64,000 bases of DNA from positions 62,001 to 126,000 of the forward strand of contig NZ_JAFEUV020000013.1 in the NCBI RefSeq assembly GCF_017355915.2. The letters run 5' to 3'. Positions within the stretch are counted from its first letter, which is position 1. Every line of letters starts with the position of its first letter. This stretch comes from Telluribacter roseus (lineage in GTDB: Bacteria > Bacteroidota > Bacteroidia > Cytophagales > Spirosomataceae). The position numbers and the translations under genes are program-made. Shown piece by piece: positions 1-7,209 of the stretch. Under the pieces are notes generated by a model. That model had not been told where the DNA came from. It saw only the letters and a list, made by a program, of their open reading frames with translations, and searched no databases.

Positions 1-757
1 CGAAGTGCTCGTTGATCTCGACGTAGCAGCGTCCCTGTGACTTCAGGTGGTGGCTGCCAAAATCAGCAATGGCCTTGTAGAACAGCAGCGGGTCATTGTC
101 CTCTACAAACAGGGCCTCGTGCGGCTCAAAACGCAGTACGTTGGGGCGCATCTGGTCTGCTTCGGAATAGGTAACATAGGGTGGATTGCTGACAATACAG
201 TCAAACTGCTCGGGGGCATCGGGAAGCGGAAAGCTCACATTAAGCATATCCTGCAGGGCAAAGTGTACATCAGCCATGAGCTGACGGGCATTTTCGCGCG
301 CTACACTGAGGGCCTCCTCGGATACATCCCAGGCGTGTACATTGGCGTGGGGTAAGAAACGCGCCAGCACGATGGCTATACAGCCACTACCGGTACCAAT
401 GTCCAGGATGGACGGCTTCTCGTCCGGCTCGGCGTAGTCACGCGTGACGAGCTGTACCAGTTCCTCGGTTTCGGGTCGGGGAATCAATACCGACGACGAT
501 ACCCGGAAGGAGAGGCCGCAGAACTCCGTAGAACCGATGATATGCTGCACGGGTTCGTTCTGATTAAGACGCTCTACGATATTATCCCAATCGGGCTGTA
601 CCTGCGAATCTGGAATAGGCCTGTCTACCAGAACATCTACATTGCGCAGGCGCAGGTAGTGCTCAAGGAGCATAAAGACGATTGCCTGGGTCTCTTTGGG
701 CGGATATACAGTAATCCGACTCGTTAATTGTTGATATAGCTGACGCGCCGAAGCCAT
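1..757 (-). CDS. prmC: PrmC/HemK release-factor glutamine N5-methyltransferase (3' end cut by window edge)
   Basis: Read on the minus strand from ATG at 757, this gives an open frame of 252 codons that runs off the window start. The translation begins MASARQLYQQLTSRI. It carries an N-terminal helical domain ending in the family-typical LIPRPETEELV, then the SAM-binding DIGTGSGCIAIVLA and the catalytic NPPY motif in IVSNPPYV. PrmC methylates the glutamine of the GGQ motif of release factors RF1 and RF2 using S-adenosylmethionine. The last roughly 30 residues are missing only because the window ends. A TAAATTTG box on the minus strand (796-803) is a possible -7 element, but no well-spaced -33 box is seen. 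Confidence 0.93.
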   Translation of the reverse strand, partial: MASARQLYQQLTSRITVYPPKETQAIVFMLLEHYLRLRNVDVLVDRPIPDSQVQPDWDNIVERLNQNEPVQHIIGSTEFCGLSFRVSSSVLIPRPETEELVQLVTRDYAEPDEKPSILDIGTGSGCIAIVLARFLPHANVHAWDVSEEALSVARENARQLMADVHFALQDMLNVSFPLPDAPEQFDCIVSNPPYVTYSEADQMRPNVLRFEPHEALFVEDNDPLLFYKAIADFGSHHLKSQGRCYVEINEHF

Positions 758-1037
758 TCGTAACTCTAGTTTCGTTTCTTAGGCGGGAAAGTTAACAAAT
801 TTATAAGAACTGCGAATAACAATAGCTGGCTAAAAAGGGAACGGCACCGGGTAGTACAGCTCGGGGAGTCTACCTTTCCATGACTAGTATAGGCCAGGTA
901 CTGTGGTTGATTATCAGGTGATAAAGCAAGGAGAGAGGCGGAAAAAGACAGTAGAAACGCTATTTGTAAGGCATATTATTTACTTTCATAGCCTAATTCT
1001 GAATAGTAGTAAATAGTAAAATTTGATTGACCGGACG
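758..1037. other. Divergent intergenic region prmC/ribD
   Basis: 280 bases between divergent starts. It holds the CAAATTTA (TAAATTTG on the minus strand) box at 796-803 for prmC. A loose AT-rich stretch lies at 970-1000 in front of ribD. No repeat, RNA gene or FMN-riboswitch-like structure was recognised. Confidence 0.4.
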
Positions 1038-2111
1038 ATGAACAACGATCAGCTTTACATGCGCAGAGCCCTTCAACTGGCCGGGTACGGGCGTGGCTAT
1101 GTGAGTCCTAATCCGATGGTGGGAAGTGTGATCGTGTACAACGGCCGGATTATCGGGGAGGGCTGGCACCGGCGCTACGGAGGTCCCCACGCCGAAGTGG
1201 AGGCGGTGCGCGATGCGGAGGTACGGGGGAATGAATCACTATTGGCGGAGGCTACGGTATACGTAACGCTGGAGCCCTGCTCACACTACGGCAAGACGCC
1301 CCCTTGCGCCGACTTACTGGTAGAAAAGCGGGTGAAGCGGGTGGTAGTATGTAACGATGATCCTAATCCGCTGGTAGCCGGACGGGGCCTGCAGCGCCTA
1401 CGGGGGGCCGGTATCGAAGTAGAAAGCGGACTACTGGCTGAGGAGGGAAGGGAGCTGAACCGTCGGTTCTTTACCTACTTCGAACAGAAACGTCCTTACG
1501 TAATCCTGAAATGGGCCGAAACAGCCGATGGTTTTATGGCTGGAGCCGACCGAAAGCCGGTAGCCATCAGCGGTGAGTACTCGGGCGTGCGGGTACACCG
1601 CTGGCGCTCCGAGGAGGATGCTATACTGGTAGGAGCTACTACGGCCCAGTCGGATAATCCAAGATTGAATGTACGCCACTGGGTGGGGCTGGACCCCGTA
1701 CGGGTGGTATTGGATCGGCAGCTGCGCCTACCGGATAGCCTGCATCTCTTTGACCAGTCCCAGCCTACTATTGTGTACAATCACCTGCGTTCTACTCCGG
1801 TTGAAGGCTTTCCCATGCGGTACATGACCGAGGCAGCTGATAAGATAGCCTACTCGCAGTGCCTGCCCGACGGGGATGAGATGCACCAGCTCCTGACTGA
1901 CCTCTACCACCGCAAGATACAGTCGGTATTTGTCGAAGGGGGAGCGGCCGTACTATCGGCCCTGCTGGTGAGTGGACTGTGGGATGAAATACGCCGCTGC
2001 CAGAGCCAGGTACGTCTGGGTGAGGGCGTAAAGGCCCCTGCGCCACATGGGGTACTTATAGCTTCCGAAAAAGTACAGGAAGACCTCTGGACCTACTACC
2101 GCAACGCCTGA
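1038..2111 (+). CDS. ribD: RibD bifunctional riboflavin biosynthesis deaminase/reductase
   Basis: 357 residues from ATG 1038; a TTG at 1023 would add five residues with no homology value. The N-terminal cytidine-deaminase-like domain has the zinc motif HAE at residues 51-53 and the PCSHYGKTPPC segment with Cys81 and Cys90, which deaminates the pyrimidine intermediate from GTP cyclohydrolase II. The C-terminal half (from about residue 150, KWAETADGFMAG onward) is the DHFR-like NADPH reductase domain, including FVEGGAAVLSALL. Length fits full-length RibD. The 3' end overlaps the convergent nagA stop by 16 bases. No other riboflavin gene is nearby, so the pathway is dispersed in this genome. Confidence 0.95.
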   Translation: MNNDQLYMRRALQLAGYGRGYVSPNPMVGSVIVYNGRIIGEGWHRRYGGPHAEVEAVRDAEVRGNESLLAEATVYVTLEPCSHYGKTPPCADLLVEKRVKRVVVCNDDPNPLVAGRGLQRLRGAGIEVESGLLAEEGRELNRRFFTYFEQKRPYVILKWAETADGFMAGADRKPVAISGEYSGVRVHRWRSEEDAILVGATTAQSDNPRLNVRHWVGLDPVRVVLDRQLRLPDSLHLFDQSQPTIVYNHLRSTPVEGFPMRYMTEAADKIAYSQCLPDGDEMHQLLTDLYHRKIQSVFVEGGAAVLSALLVSGLWDEIRRCQSQVRLGEGVKAPAPHGVLIASEKVQEDLWTYYRNA

Positions 2112-3244
2112 CGCATGCCTCCCACCCATACATCCTGCACCTGGATATCGGCCGTGAGGGCCAGCAAGTTGGCCCGGTAGCCGGGTCGGATGTAGCCAAT
2201 GTGGTCATCCATCTTCAATTGTCGGGCCGGGTAGGCGGTAGCCATACGGATGGCTTCGGCGGGTTCGATACCTACATGCCGTATACAATTACGAACGGCA
2301 TCCAGTAGCGTAATGGCTGATCCAGCCAGTTTGCCTTCGTCGTTGAGGAAGCGCTGACCGTCGTAGGTGATGTTGAAGCCTTCAAATTCGAGCCGGCTGC
2401 CTTCGTACCTGGTGAAGGTAGCATCCGAGATCAGGAACAGCCGTTCGCCCAGGAGCTTCTTGGCGATACGAACAGCGGCATAGTCGCAGTGGTACCCATC
2501 GACGATGATGCTGGTATGTACATCCGTACGATCAAAGATAGTACCTACGGCACCCGGTTCGCGGCTCTCCAGCGGGCGCATGGCGTTGTAGAGGTGCGTG
2601 GCGAGGGAGAAGCCTTTGTCAAAAAAGTGGTTTAGTTCTGCATAGGTAGCGTGGGTATGTCCGGCGGCGATGGCCCAGCCGCTGCTTCTGAGTAGTTCGA
2701 GCAGGTGGTCATCGAAGCATTCCGGCGCTATGGTAATGACCTTTACTACCCGCTGCCCCTTTTGGATCAGTTCCCGAAGTTCTTCCTCCGAAGGTGGCCG
2801 TACCATGGCCTCACTATGCGCTCCCCGTTTGATGGGATTAATAAAGGGACCCTCTACGTGTAGTCCCGCTACGCCCGGTAGTTCCTGCTCCCAGTATTCT
2901 TCTACTACCTCCATGGCTCTTAGTATTCTGTCGCGGGTGGTGGAGAATAGGGTAGGAACTATGGTAGTGGTACCTTCGCGCAGGTGCGTCAGGTATATAT
3001 TGGTCAGAGCCTCCACCGACAGGTCACGCGTCAGATAGGCAGTACTCCCTCCGTACAGCTGGAAGTCCACCAGACCCGGCACCAGCCACGCGCCAGCCAG
3101 GTCATGGGTAGTAAGGTGGGCCGGAAGCTGATCAGGATGCGAAATGGCCCGAATGGTACCCTCTTCTATCCATACCGCTACACCTTCCAGTACTTCATCG
3201 CCCGTAAATACCGTGGCATTGAGCAAGACTACTGAACTGCTCAT
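2096..3244 (-). CDS. nagA: N-acetylglucosamine-6-phosphate deacetylase
   Basis: 382 residues, the usual NagA length. Seen: the amidohydrolase metal motif HVEGPFINPIKRGAH, the AAGHTHATY and ATHLYNAMRPL histidine segments, and the catalytic-Asp region LISDATFTRYEGS. NagA removes acetate from GlcNAc-6-P to give glucosamine-6-P, linking cell-wall and chitin sugar recycling to glycolysis or to UDP-GlcNAc synthesis (GlmS is encoded at 52557-54395). Its ATG overlaps the aroE stop by four bases (3241-3244), so the two genes are translationally coupled although their pathways are unrelated. The 3' end overlaps the convergent ribD. Confidence 0.94.
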   Translation of the reverse strand: MSSSVVLLNATVFTGDEVLEGVAVWIEEGTIRAISHPDQLPAHLTTHDLAGAWLVPGLVDFQLYGGSTAYLTRDLSVEALTNIYLTHLREGTTTIVPTLFSTTRDRILRAMEVVEEYWEQELPGVAGLHVEGPFINPIKRGAHSEAMVRPPSEEELRELIQKGQRVVKVITIAPECFDDHLLELLRSSGWAIAAGHTHATYAELNHFFDKGFSLATHLYNAMRPLESREPGAVGTIFDRTDVHTSIIVDGYHCDYAAVRIAKKLLGERLFLISDATFTRYEGSRLEFEGFNITYDGQRFLNDEGKLAGSAITLLDAVRNCIRHVGIEPAEAIRMATAYPARQLKMDDHIGYIRPGYRANLLALTADIQVQDVWVGGMRQALR

Positions 3245-4005
3245 CTTTCATCCTCCTGGTTCCAGATCTCCCAGGCCTTCTCCGCCTGCAGATGTAGCAT
3301 CTTCATTCCATTATGGGTAGCGGCCCCTTTTTCCATGCCTCTCTTCAGGAATAGTGTCTCTACCGGATTGTACACCAGGTCGTACAGCAGGTGGTGGCGC
3401 GTAAGCAGGTCGTAGGGGATGGGTGGGGCCACATCTACCTTGGGGTACATTCCCAGCGGAGTGGTATTGATGATGAGCCGGTAGTCGCGCATGACGGCAT
3501 CGGTGAGGTCATCGTACGACAGAGCCCCCTCAGTAGCCTGGCGTGACACCAGCTTATACGTTGCTTTCAGATCTTCTAATGCAGCCATCACCGCTTTGGC
3601 AGCTCCTCCGTTACCGAGTACCAGGGCCTGTACGTCTGAGCAGGCCTCTCCCCGGTGGTCCATCCACTCGGCCAGCGACTCCATAAAGCCATAGTAGTCG
3701 GTGTTGAAGCCCTTGGTAGAGCCGTCAGGGTAGACTCGAATGGTATTTACAGCTCCGATACGCCCGGCCGATGCCTCGTCCAGATCGCCCAGCAGGGGTA
3801 CTACCGCCTGCTTATGCGGAATGGTCACATTAAGGCCGCGGATGTTAGGGGTGGTTCTGAGCAGGGCAGGTAAGGCCTCAACGGACTCCATCTCGAACAA
3901 GTCATAACGACAATCGCTGATACCTTCTTTTTCGAATTTGGAAGTAAAGTAGCTTTTGGAAAAGGAGTGGGTAAGGGGGTAACCAATGAGACCGTATCGC
4001 TTCAT
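3241..4005 (-). CDS. aroE: Shikimate dehydrogenase
   Basis: 254 residues. The N-terminal substrate domain shows GLIGYPLTHSFSKSYF (shikimate-binding Ser pair) and LNVTIPHKQAV with the catalytic Lys. The NADP domain shows the Gly-rich LGNGGAAKAVMAAL, and INTTPLGMYP is the family signature. It reduces 3-dehydroshikimate to shikimate in aromatic amino-acid synthesis in the cytoplasm. It is first in a two-gene unit with nagA (4-base overlap). A TATATTTC sequence about 45 bases upstream on the minus strand resembles a -7 box with one mismatch. Confidence 0.95.
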   Translation of the reverse strand: MKRYGLIGYPLTHSFSKSYFTSKFEKEGISDCRYDLFEMESVEALPALLRTTPNIRGLNVTIPHKQAVVPLLGDLDEASAGRIGAVNTIRVYPDGSTKGFNTDYYGFMESLAEWMDHRGEACSDVQALVLGNGGAAKAVMAALEDLKATYKLVSRQATEGALSYDDLTDAVMRDYRLIINTTPLGMYPKVDVAPPIPYDLLTRHHLLYDLVYNPVETLFLKRGMEKGAATHNGMKMLHLQAEKAWEIWNQEDER

Positions 4006-4144
4006 GTTAGTTGGGGATTGACTCAGGAGAGCTAAATGATAAAACGTGCTTCAGGCCTGAAATATACAAAAAACATAAACCCCGCCGAGTGGGCAGGGTC
4101 TGGTAATAGGAATATTTGTGAATGGACTACGGGAGTACATCAAG

Positions 4145-4942
4145 CTACTTATTGGTAGCTATCTTCCACTTCTGACGGGTCTTGTTATTCAGGAAGTGAG
4201 AGAAGGTATCTCCCCGGAGGCCCAACCGGATGGTTTCCAGAGGGATGATCTCGTGTGGAGCGATATTACCCAGATTGACATTGGCTCCCAATAGCTTCAC
4301 AAACCACACCTGCTGTTCTTTCTGGGGAGCTTCCCACAGGATTTTCTCAAAGGGAATCTGCGTCAGAATTTCTTCTACCAGTCCCTGGCGTACTTCACCA
4401 CTAGACCGGAACAGGCCTACATTACCGGACTCACGGGCCTCGCCGATTACCTTCCAGGCACCGGCTTCCAGTTCGGCCCGCATGAGCTGAATCCACTTGT
4501 AAGGCGGGATGATTTTTTCTTCGTCCTTTGAGCCTACCTCCGATAGTACAGTCACCTGTTTGGCCAGAGTACTGATATATTCACACTTTACATCGGCAGG
4601 CATCTCCAGTGATCCATCCGAAACCTCGGCGTGCTGCAGGCCGTATTTGTCGAGCAGACGGCGGTAATCATCAAACTGATTGCGGACAATAAACGCCTCA
4701 AACAGGGTACCACCAAAGTAGACAGGTACATTGGCTGACCGGTACACGGCCAGCTTGTCGGTTAGGTTAGGCGTCACAAATGAGGTAGCCCAACCTAGCT
4801 TAACTATATCAATATAAGTGCTGGATACTGACAACATATCTTCGACCTCGCGGATGCTAAGGCCTTTGTCCATAACCATAGTGATACCTTTCTCGCGGGG
4901 TTTAGTGGAGCGGTCAGGTACTTGTGATAGTGTAAAATTCAT
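4145..4942 (-). CDS. ComA-family phosphosulfolactate synthase
   Basis: 265 residues from ATG 4942; the frame continues to a TTG at 4957 but the ATG is preferred. Motifs of the ComA (beta/alpha)8 family are visible: REKGITMVMDKGL, IDIVKLGWATSF, VPVYFGGTLFEAF, EVSDGSLEMP, VLSEVGSKDE and the C-terminal GLRGDTF. In methanogens ComA adds sulfite to phosphoenolpyruvate to make phosphosulfolactate for coenzyme M. Bacteroidota do not make coenzyme M, so a role in a sulfonate precursor (for example for sulfonolipids) is only inference. A TACCTTTG box and a 17-base palindrome lie 36-54 bases upstream, shared with the divergent thioesterase gene. Confidence 0.85.
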   Translation of the reverse strand: MNFTLSQVPDRSTKPREKGITMVMDKGLSIREVEDMLSVSSTYIDIVKLGWATSFVTPNLTDKLAVYRSANVPVYFGGTLFEAFIVRNQFDDYRRLLDKYGLQHAEVSDGSLEMPADVKCEYISTLAKQVTVLSEVGSKDEEKIIPPYKWIQLMRAELEAGAWKVIGEARESGNVGLFRSSGEVRQGLVEEILTQIPFEKILWEAPQKEQQVWFVKLLGANVNLGNIAPHEIIPLETIRLGLRGDTFSHFLNNKTRQKWKIATNK

Positions 4943-4977
4943 ATATTGGGTCGACAAAAAAGAGTGTCAAAACGGTT

Positions 4978-4996
4978 CAAAGGTAATGATTACCTT
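4978..4996 (-). promoter_or_regulatory. comA-family gene -7 box overlapping a perfect palindrome
   Basis: On the minus strand 4985-4978 reads TACCTTTG, an exact match to the Bacteroidota -7 consensus TAnnTTTG. A TTG lies 21 bases upstream (5009-5007), slightly longer than the usual spacing. Bases 4980-4996 form the perfect palindrome AAGGTAATGATTACCTT (8-1-8), covering most of the -7 box. This is the position expected of an operator; the regulator is unknown. Confidence 0.5.
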
Positions 4997-5107
4997 GAAT
5001 ACGTAGCAATAAAATACAGGAAATCCAAAGCGTATGTCTGTGAATTCTACGTTTATTCCTATTTTACTTCAAAGAATCTTATTCATACTCCCAAACCTAT
5101 ACACCCT

Positions 5108-5563
5108 ATGAGTGATGTAGCCGAAATGAACCCCCGCCTCGAGTTTTTGCGTACGCAGATCGGTAATGATATGAGCAAAAGTATGTCACCCATTGGGCGC
5201 TGGCTCAGCGGAGTTCTCCGTGAGGTCAGATATGGCGCCATGAGTGTTGAGTTCACCATCCGGGAAGATATGACCAATCCCATGGGTATCCTGCACGGAG
5301 GGGCTGCCTCGGCCATCATGGATGATGTGATAGGTACTATGGTGTATGCGCTGGGCCGCGAATTTGCCTATACCTCCGTCAATCTCAACTGCGACTTCCT
5401 CAACCCGGCCCGCCTCGGCGAAACCATCACCGCCCATGCCAAAGTAATTCGGGCGGGTAAGAATGTCGTCCACTGCGAATGTGAGATAGTCAATACTGAA
5501 GGCCGTATCATAGCCAAGAGTACTTCCAATCTTATACAGACGGGATTACGGCTGCCGGTTTAG
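5108..5563 (+). CDS. PaaI-family hotdog-fold thioesterase
   Basis: 151 residues from ATG 5108. The open frame extends upstream to 4946, but that part overlaps the divergent promoter region and has no homology value. The hotdog domain is recognised by MGILHGGAASAIMDDVIGTMVY, with the HGG turn and following catalytic Asp typical of PaaI/YdiI acyl-CoA thioesterases, and the strand pattern VNLNCDFLNPARLGETITAHAKVIRAG. It probably hydrolyses an aryl- or acyl-CoA. Substrate cannot be read from sequence; DHNA-CoA is possible since menB is in this genome. Divergent from the ComA-family gene. Confidence 0.85.
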   Translation: MSDVAEMNPRLEFLRTQIGNDMSKSMSPIGRWLSGVLREVRYGAMSVEFTIREDMTNPMGILHGGAASAIMDDVIGTMVYALGREFAYTSVNLNCDFLNPARLGETITAHAKVIRAGKNVVHCECEIVNTEGRIIAKSTSNLIQTGLRLPV

Positions 5564-5568
5564 TTTTT

Positions 5569-5595
5569 CAGTGACCAGTTACCAGTGACCAATGA
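5569..5595. repeat. Low-complexity CAGTGACC/CAGTTACC repeat
   Basis: Directly after the thioesterase stop, the words CAGTGACCAGTTACCAGTGACC read as back-to-back copies of CAGT(G/T)ACC. This short tandem pattern does not code and has no terminator-like U tract. Confidence 0.5.
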
Positions 5596-5711
5596 AGGCT
5601 GTATAGTGGGCTTTCTGACTGCTGTCGACGCTTTCTTTAGGTAAAACATTCTGGTACAGGTCCATTGATGGTGGGTGAATGACCGTTCATCACAAAAAGT
5701 CGGTAAAGTAC

Positions 5712-5741
5712 TTGTTTGGTAAACACTGTTTAGTACATTTG
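5712..5741 (+). promoter_or_regulatory. tetR promoter with embedded operator
   Basis: TTG at 5712-5714, exactly 19 bases, then TACATTTG at 5734-5741: a perfect Bacteroidota promoter. The spacer contains the perfect 6-1-6 inverted repeat TAAACACTGTTTA at 5720-5732. The same 13-mer recurs at 6772-6784 and, with one changed central base, at 7180-7192. Placement between the two promoter boxes predicts autorepression by the TetR protein encoded at 5763. Confidence 0.75.
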
Positions 5742-5762
5742 TGCTGTTCATTAATTGTAACT

Positions 5763-6377
5763 ATGGGTATTGCAGAAAGAAAAGAGCGGGAGAAAGAAGA
5801 AATGCGGGAGTTGATCCTGCGCGCAGCGAGTAAGATATTTCTGGAAGAAGGGTACGAGAAAACTAGTATTCGGAAGATAGCCGATGCTATTGAGTACAGC
5901 CCGGCTACCATATACCTCTACTATAGGGACAAAAATGAGCTACTGCACGGCCTGCACGTGGAAGCCTTCCAGAAAATGATGCAGGAGTTTTCAAAGATAG
6001 CCCCTATCAATGATCCGTTTGCCCGACTGGTCGAGATGGGACACCAGTACATCAAGTTCGGTACGCAGAATCCTGAGCTGTACAACCTGATGTTCCTGAT
6101 GGATGCGCCGATGGAAGCCCTGGCCTGTCGCAACGAAATATGGGATGATGGCCTACGAGCCTTTGATGCCCTTCGGATAGTGGTGGCAGATTGCATTGAA
6201 GCAGGGTACTTTAAGGAGCCTGACGTAGAGACTATCTCAATGACCATCTGGAGCTATATACACGGACTGGTAACCATCTACCTGAAAGGTCGGATGAAGA
6301 TGTTTGACGATGACCGCGAACTCGAGCGGATGCAGCAGTCTTTCGCCTTGTTTATCAAGATGATTAAAGCCATATAA
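5763..6377 (+). CDS. TetR/AcrR-family transcriptional regulator of the efflux operon
   Basis: 204 residues from ATG 5763; the frame is open upstream but the promoter at 5712-5741 excludes an earlier start. The N-terminal TetR HTH is clear: LILRAASKIFLEEGYEKTSIRKIADAIEYSPATIYLYYRDKNELL is the classic helix-turn-helix, with TIYLYYRDK as recognition-helix end. The C-terminal ligand-binding domain is all-helical. Likely a drug- or metabolite-responsive repressor. Context: DUF4260 gene 23 bases downstream, then tolC-MFP-RND genes on the same strand, with identical palindromes in its own promoter and ahead of the efflux genes, so it is the probable local repressor. Confidence 0.92.
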   Translation: MGIAERKEREKEEMRELILRAASKIFLEEGYEKTSIRKIADAIEYSPATIYLYYRDKNELLHGLHVEAFQKMMQEFSKIAPINDPFARLVEMGHQYIKFGTQNPELYNLMFLMDAPMEALACRNEIWDDGLRAFDALRIVVADCIEAGYFKEPDVETISMTIWSYIHGLVTIYLKGRMKMFDDDRELERMQQSFALFIKMIKAI

Positions 6378-6400
6378 TAATACCTCTAAGTCTATTAGCC

Positions 6401-6751
6401 ATGAATCAACTCTTAAAATTCGAAGAAGCTGCCCAATGGGCCTTTTCCATCTTTCTGTTCAGTCAGTTACCCTATGCCTGGTGGTGGTACCCGGCGCTGA
6501 TTTTGCTCCCTGATCTTAGTATGATTGGCTATGCCTCTAATACCCGCGTAGGCGCCGCTATGTACAACTTATTTCATCATAAAGCGCTAGGAGTGGCGCT
6601 GGGAGTACTTGGTTCGAGTGTAGGTAGTCCTGCACTTATGCTGGCGGGTGTCATACTCTTTGGTCATTCGGCCATGGATCGTATGCTGGGCTATGGCTTG
6701 AAGTACAATGACAGTTTCAAGCATACGCATTTAGGTATGATTGGGAAGTGA
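6401..6751 (+). CDS. DUF4260 family membrane protein
   Basis: 116 residues. The DUF4260 signature is visible: LLPDLSMIGYASNTRVGAAMYNLFHHKAL in the middle and FGHSAMDRMLGYGLKYNDSFKHTHLG at the C-terminus. Three to four hydrophobic segments predict an inner-membrane protein; function is unknown in the family. It starts 23 bases after tetR stop and is probably co-transcribed with it, so it is likely under the same repressor. Conserved polar residues (His, Asp, Lys) in the C-terminal motif could be functional, but no reaction is known. Confidence 0.88.
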   Translation: MNQLLKFEEAAQWAFSIFLFSQLPYAWWWYPALILLPDLSMIGYASNTRVGAAMYNLFHHKALGVALGVLGSSVGSPALMLAGVILFGHSAMDRMLGYGLKYNDSFKHTHLGMIGK

Positions 6752-6771
6752 CTATTTTTTTGCCTACTGAC

Positions 6772-6784
6772 TAAACACTGTTTA
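6772..6784. promoter_or_regulatory. Efflux operator copy 2 (TAAACACTGTTTA)
   Basis: The 13-mer is identical to the tetR promoter operator and is a perfect 6-1-6 inverted repeat. It lies 20 bases after the DUF4260 stop and overlaps a possible promoter (TTG at 6760, TACTATG at 6783), so a second regulated transcript may begin here. Confidence 0.65.
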
Positions 6785-7179
6785 CTATGTATACTACGGT
6801 TATAAAATTGCAGTATCTCATTCAATAGGCTGTCAGCCGGATCTGTGGTGGTTTCATCGGCTAAAAAGTAAGCTTCTTGCCCTAATTAAGCCGCTTCGGT
6901 ACATCTGATTAGCGATCACTACAGCAGCAATATAAATTTGAATCAATAAAGATTGAAACAGTAACTAGTCCATTATGTAGTACCTGTTTATATCAGCAGC
7001 CATGAAAACATCACTATCTACTTCTTATGCCTCCTTTGCTCTAACTAGCCGCCTGATCAACTCAAAACAAGCAATTTCTGGATCCACTAAAAGTCCAGCT
7101 TTCACAACCTGATCACCCTGATTAAGCCATAATTACTTGCCCGTCTACGAAAGTACTTCAGCTACTTGTAGCCTTTTGA

Positions 7180-7192
7180 TAAACAATGTTTA
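7180..7192. promoter_or_regulatory. Efflux operator copy 3 (TAAACAATGTTTA)
   Basis: Perfect 6-1-6 inverted repeat with the same arms as the other two copies and only the central base changed. It sits 17 bases upstream of the tolC ATG, where a bound repressor would block transcription initiation or elongation into the efflux operon. Confidence 0.7.
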
Positions 7193-7209
7193 TTTTATTA
7201 TAACTGGTT

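Larger units (their letters stand above)
6752..7209. other. Long intergenic leader with two operators ahead of tolC
   Basis: 458 bases without a supported gene. It holds palindrome copies at 6772-6784 and 7180-7192. A weak promoter candidate, TTG 6760-6762 with TACTATG near 6783, surrounds the first copy. A 36-codon ATG frame at 7002-7112 has no recognisable product. The rest is non-coding and no RNA family was recognised. Confidence 0.5.

Noticed and set aside
52-355. 102-codon plus-strand frame 47-355
   Set aside because: Antisense to prmC, including its NPPY region.
542-727. 61-codon plus-strand frame at the window start
   Set aside because: Lies antisense within prmC, whose minus-strand reading has clear methyltransferase motifs.
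7002-7112. 36-codon ATG frame in the tolC leader
   Set aside because: No conserved features, Ser/Thr-rich low complexity; cannot be supported as a gene, though a leader peptide is not excluded.
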